This document shows positions 62,273 to 64,000 of a stretch of 64,000 nt of DNA, one piece after another. The stretch's first letter is position 1. Every line of letters starts with the position of its first letter. This DNA comes from Mytilinidion resinicola (taxonomy: Eukaryota; Ascomycota; Dothideomycetes; Mytilinidiales; Mytilinidiaceae). The position numbers and the translations under genes were made by a program. The notes under the pieces were generated by a model. That model saw only the letters and a list, made by a program, of their open reading frames with translations. It had not been told where the DNA came from and ran no database searches. Location: positions 1,234,770 to 1,298,769 of the forward strand of contig NW_022985450.1 of the NCBI RefSeq assembly GCF_010093595.1, written 5' to 3'.

Positions 62273-64000
62273 TCATACAACCAATTGGATGAGTTCTTGT
62301 GAAGTGGCGGTCAAATTATTGAGCCTTTTCCGCAGTTCCTCGGAGAGCTCATTTACGTCCTTTTTCAAGGCCTGAGCCTTTTCCCGATGCTCTTGCTCAT
62401 AAAGCATCTCCCAATTCTTAACCTCAAAGCTTCCGAAAAGAGCCATAACTTGACCTTCCAGCAGTTCGCTGAGCCGACCCCAAAGCCTAGCATCGTGCAA
62501 CAAGGCCTCAATAAGGCCGGCTTCCAAACCTCTGGATCTCAACACTTCTATACGCTATATGATAGTTAGCTTAAGCCTAAATGAAGAACACTATACTTAC
62601 CCTATCATTGAGGTGCTGCTCTGCGGCTTTACAGACACTGTTCCATTCCTCCTTGAGCTGTTGAATTAATGGTATGCAAAGGTCGGTCGCAGTATCTGGC
62701 ACCGCAGCATGTTCAAGGGTGCTAAAGAAAGTAGTGGACTTGAGCAGACGCCTCCTAGTATCCTGTTCAGTCTTTGAAGACTCTGGCTTGACCATGATCC
62801 AAACAATAAAGTGCTCCCTCTTCAGACGTCCCACAGTTGCGGCTAGAGAGCTGGGTATTTCTTGTAGTCCATCTGGCCAAAACACTGGTAATATGAGGCG
62901 ACATTCGAGGAGGCCTTCTCAGCGTCAGTTAGTACGACCAGTAGTGATAATGCATACTTATATGCATCAGAACAAGGGTTGTGTTACATTCTCCTGGTCG
63001 AACGTAATCCAGAGTGGCAGCACTAGGGATAGTGTCTAATTTTGCTGTCCACACCTGAGGCGCATTCATGTTTCCTCGATCCATTACCTTTCGTCTTTCG
63101 TTCTTTCCCTCCCTTTTCGCTGTCTTCCGCCACCATCGACAACGGAGGCCCCATGGTGAAGCATTCTGAAGGAGATTGTCATCAGCTATCAAACTAAGCT
63201 AAGGTTAGTGATAGCGTAATATGTCGAGGCCGGACTTACAATAGCCGCTTTTCTGTCGTATCCCCAGCCAGTGACATCTCTCTTGCAGGTAGTTCTACAA
63301 GAGGGAGTTTTAGAGAATATGACCTGTCGTTCATGTACTTGCTAAAATCTGTTCCACTCCAGATCTTAACATTAGCGGAATATCCTTTTGTCATTTCCAC
63401 AGTCCCGCCTGTGGTTCGTGAAATAGACCTCCATCTAGAAGCATTGATTGAGCATTTTTCCCCAGACATCTTAGCGAAAAGGCAACGCATAATCTGGAAG
63501 TTCCCTAATTCAGAGGCCCGTTGAAACGGCGTTGTGTCGCTAAGGTCCGGATTGTCGGCCTTCGCACCTCTTTCAAGCAGCCATTGCACGATTTTGAGAT
63601 TCCCTCTCTCAACCGCAAGGTGAAGAGGCGTTTGGCCGTCGATATCTTTTTCCATGACAGCTGAGGCCTGATCATCCATGAGCGAATACAGCCTTTCAGA
63701 CATCCGCAGATTAGCAGATAATATGGCAAGAAGAAATGGTGTCTGTTGCGAAGAATTCTTCGTGCCAAGAAATTTGCCCGCGCCGTTATTGAGAAGAATG
63801 CTCAATATTTCCAGGCTTCCAGATGCCACAGCAGCATGGAGCAAAGATGAGTCGTCTCGTGTTCGTGGGTCGATGAGAGCTGATGCTTTGTTATCTAACA
63901 GCATTCGGACCGTGTCTTCATTGCCTCTCATTGCCGCAATCTGGAGTGCGGTCCCGTATTCTCCGCCTTGGGCGTTGACGTCTGCGCCGGCCTTGAGGAG
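62273..64000 (-). CDS. Ankyrin-repeat protein, 3' part (5' end beyond window)
   Basis: Four exons (64000..63240, 63193..62958, 62917..62601, 62554..62273) join in frame to 1596 nt, 531 aa plus the part outside. Introns are 40-46 nt, with GTAAGT/GTATGC donors and CTAAC branches. The first exon holds five or so ankyrin repeats: LLKAGADVNAQGGEYGTALQ, IAAMRGNEDTVRMLLDN, SLLHAAVASGSLEILSILLN, GQTPLHLAVERGNLKIVQWL and TTPFQRASELGNFQIMRCLF. The C-terminal part is a non-repeat region (WPDGLQEIPSSLAATVGRLK, REHFIVWIMVKPESSKTEQD) ending in a coiled-coil-like segment (REKAQALKKDVNELSEELRK). The missing N-terminus may carry a NACHT or other effector domain, as is common in fungi. No lesion seen, in contrast to the other receptor-like genes here. 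Confidence 0.85.

Overview
The window looks like nuclear DNA of a filamentous ascomycete (Pezizomycotina). Evidence: many genes are split by 40-60 nt introns with GT...CTAAC-like...AG signals; there are Zn2Cys6, NDT80-like, bZIP, HET, NB-ARC and NACHT/STAND genes; the mobile elements are fungal types (Fot/pogo, Tad-like LINE, Copia, Gypsy); and several genes and elements carry isolated C-to-T or G-to-A lesions of the kind left by repeat-induced point mutation (RIP). No tRNA or rRNA gene was seen. The species cannot be named from sequence alone.

Layout. 0-5.5 kb: a GTP cyclohydrolase I gene (three exons, minus) diverges across 239 bp from a very large intron-free gene that joins a methyltransferase-like, a BBE-type FAD oxidase, a P-loop kinase and an APRT-like phosphoribosyltransferase domain. 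6.4-7.2 kb: a small unrecognised spliced gene. 7.4-9.2 kb: minisatellites. 9.2-11 kb: a broken OTT_1508-type deaminase gene. 13.8-14.8 kb: a GRF-like zinc-ribbon gene.

16.2-26.7 kb is the best ordered part: secreted SMP-30 lactonase, RraA-like protein, Ldh_2 oxidoreductase, Dal5-like MFS transporter, LigI-like amidohydrolase and a Zn2Cys6 regulator. Exons of all six join in frame. This looks like a catabolic cluster for an organic acid or lactone: hydrolysis outside the cell, import, oxidation, lactone opening and possibly retro-aldol cleavage. The regulator is interrupted by a 216-bp element with a 5-bp target duplication.

27-64 kb is a repeat-rich accessory compartment. It has nested TIR elements beside a truncated NDT80-like gene, two fragments of one LINE family, a solo LTR, a MITE with 117-bp TIRs, a 6.1-kb Copia element with identical LTRs and an extra upstream ORF, an apparently intact Fot/pogo transposon, and a decayed Gypsy element. 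Between these lie decayed self/non-self-type receptor genes: HET-NB-ARC-TPR, a STAND NACHT protein, a BTB protein, and an ankyrin gene that runs off the right edge. Most are broken by one or a few lesions.

The two most interesting systems are the 16-27 kb catabolic cluster and the GTP cyclohydrolase/four-domain enzyme pair. The latter combines GTP-derived ring chemistry with N-methylation, FAD oxidation, phosphorylation and phosphoribosyl transfer.
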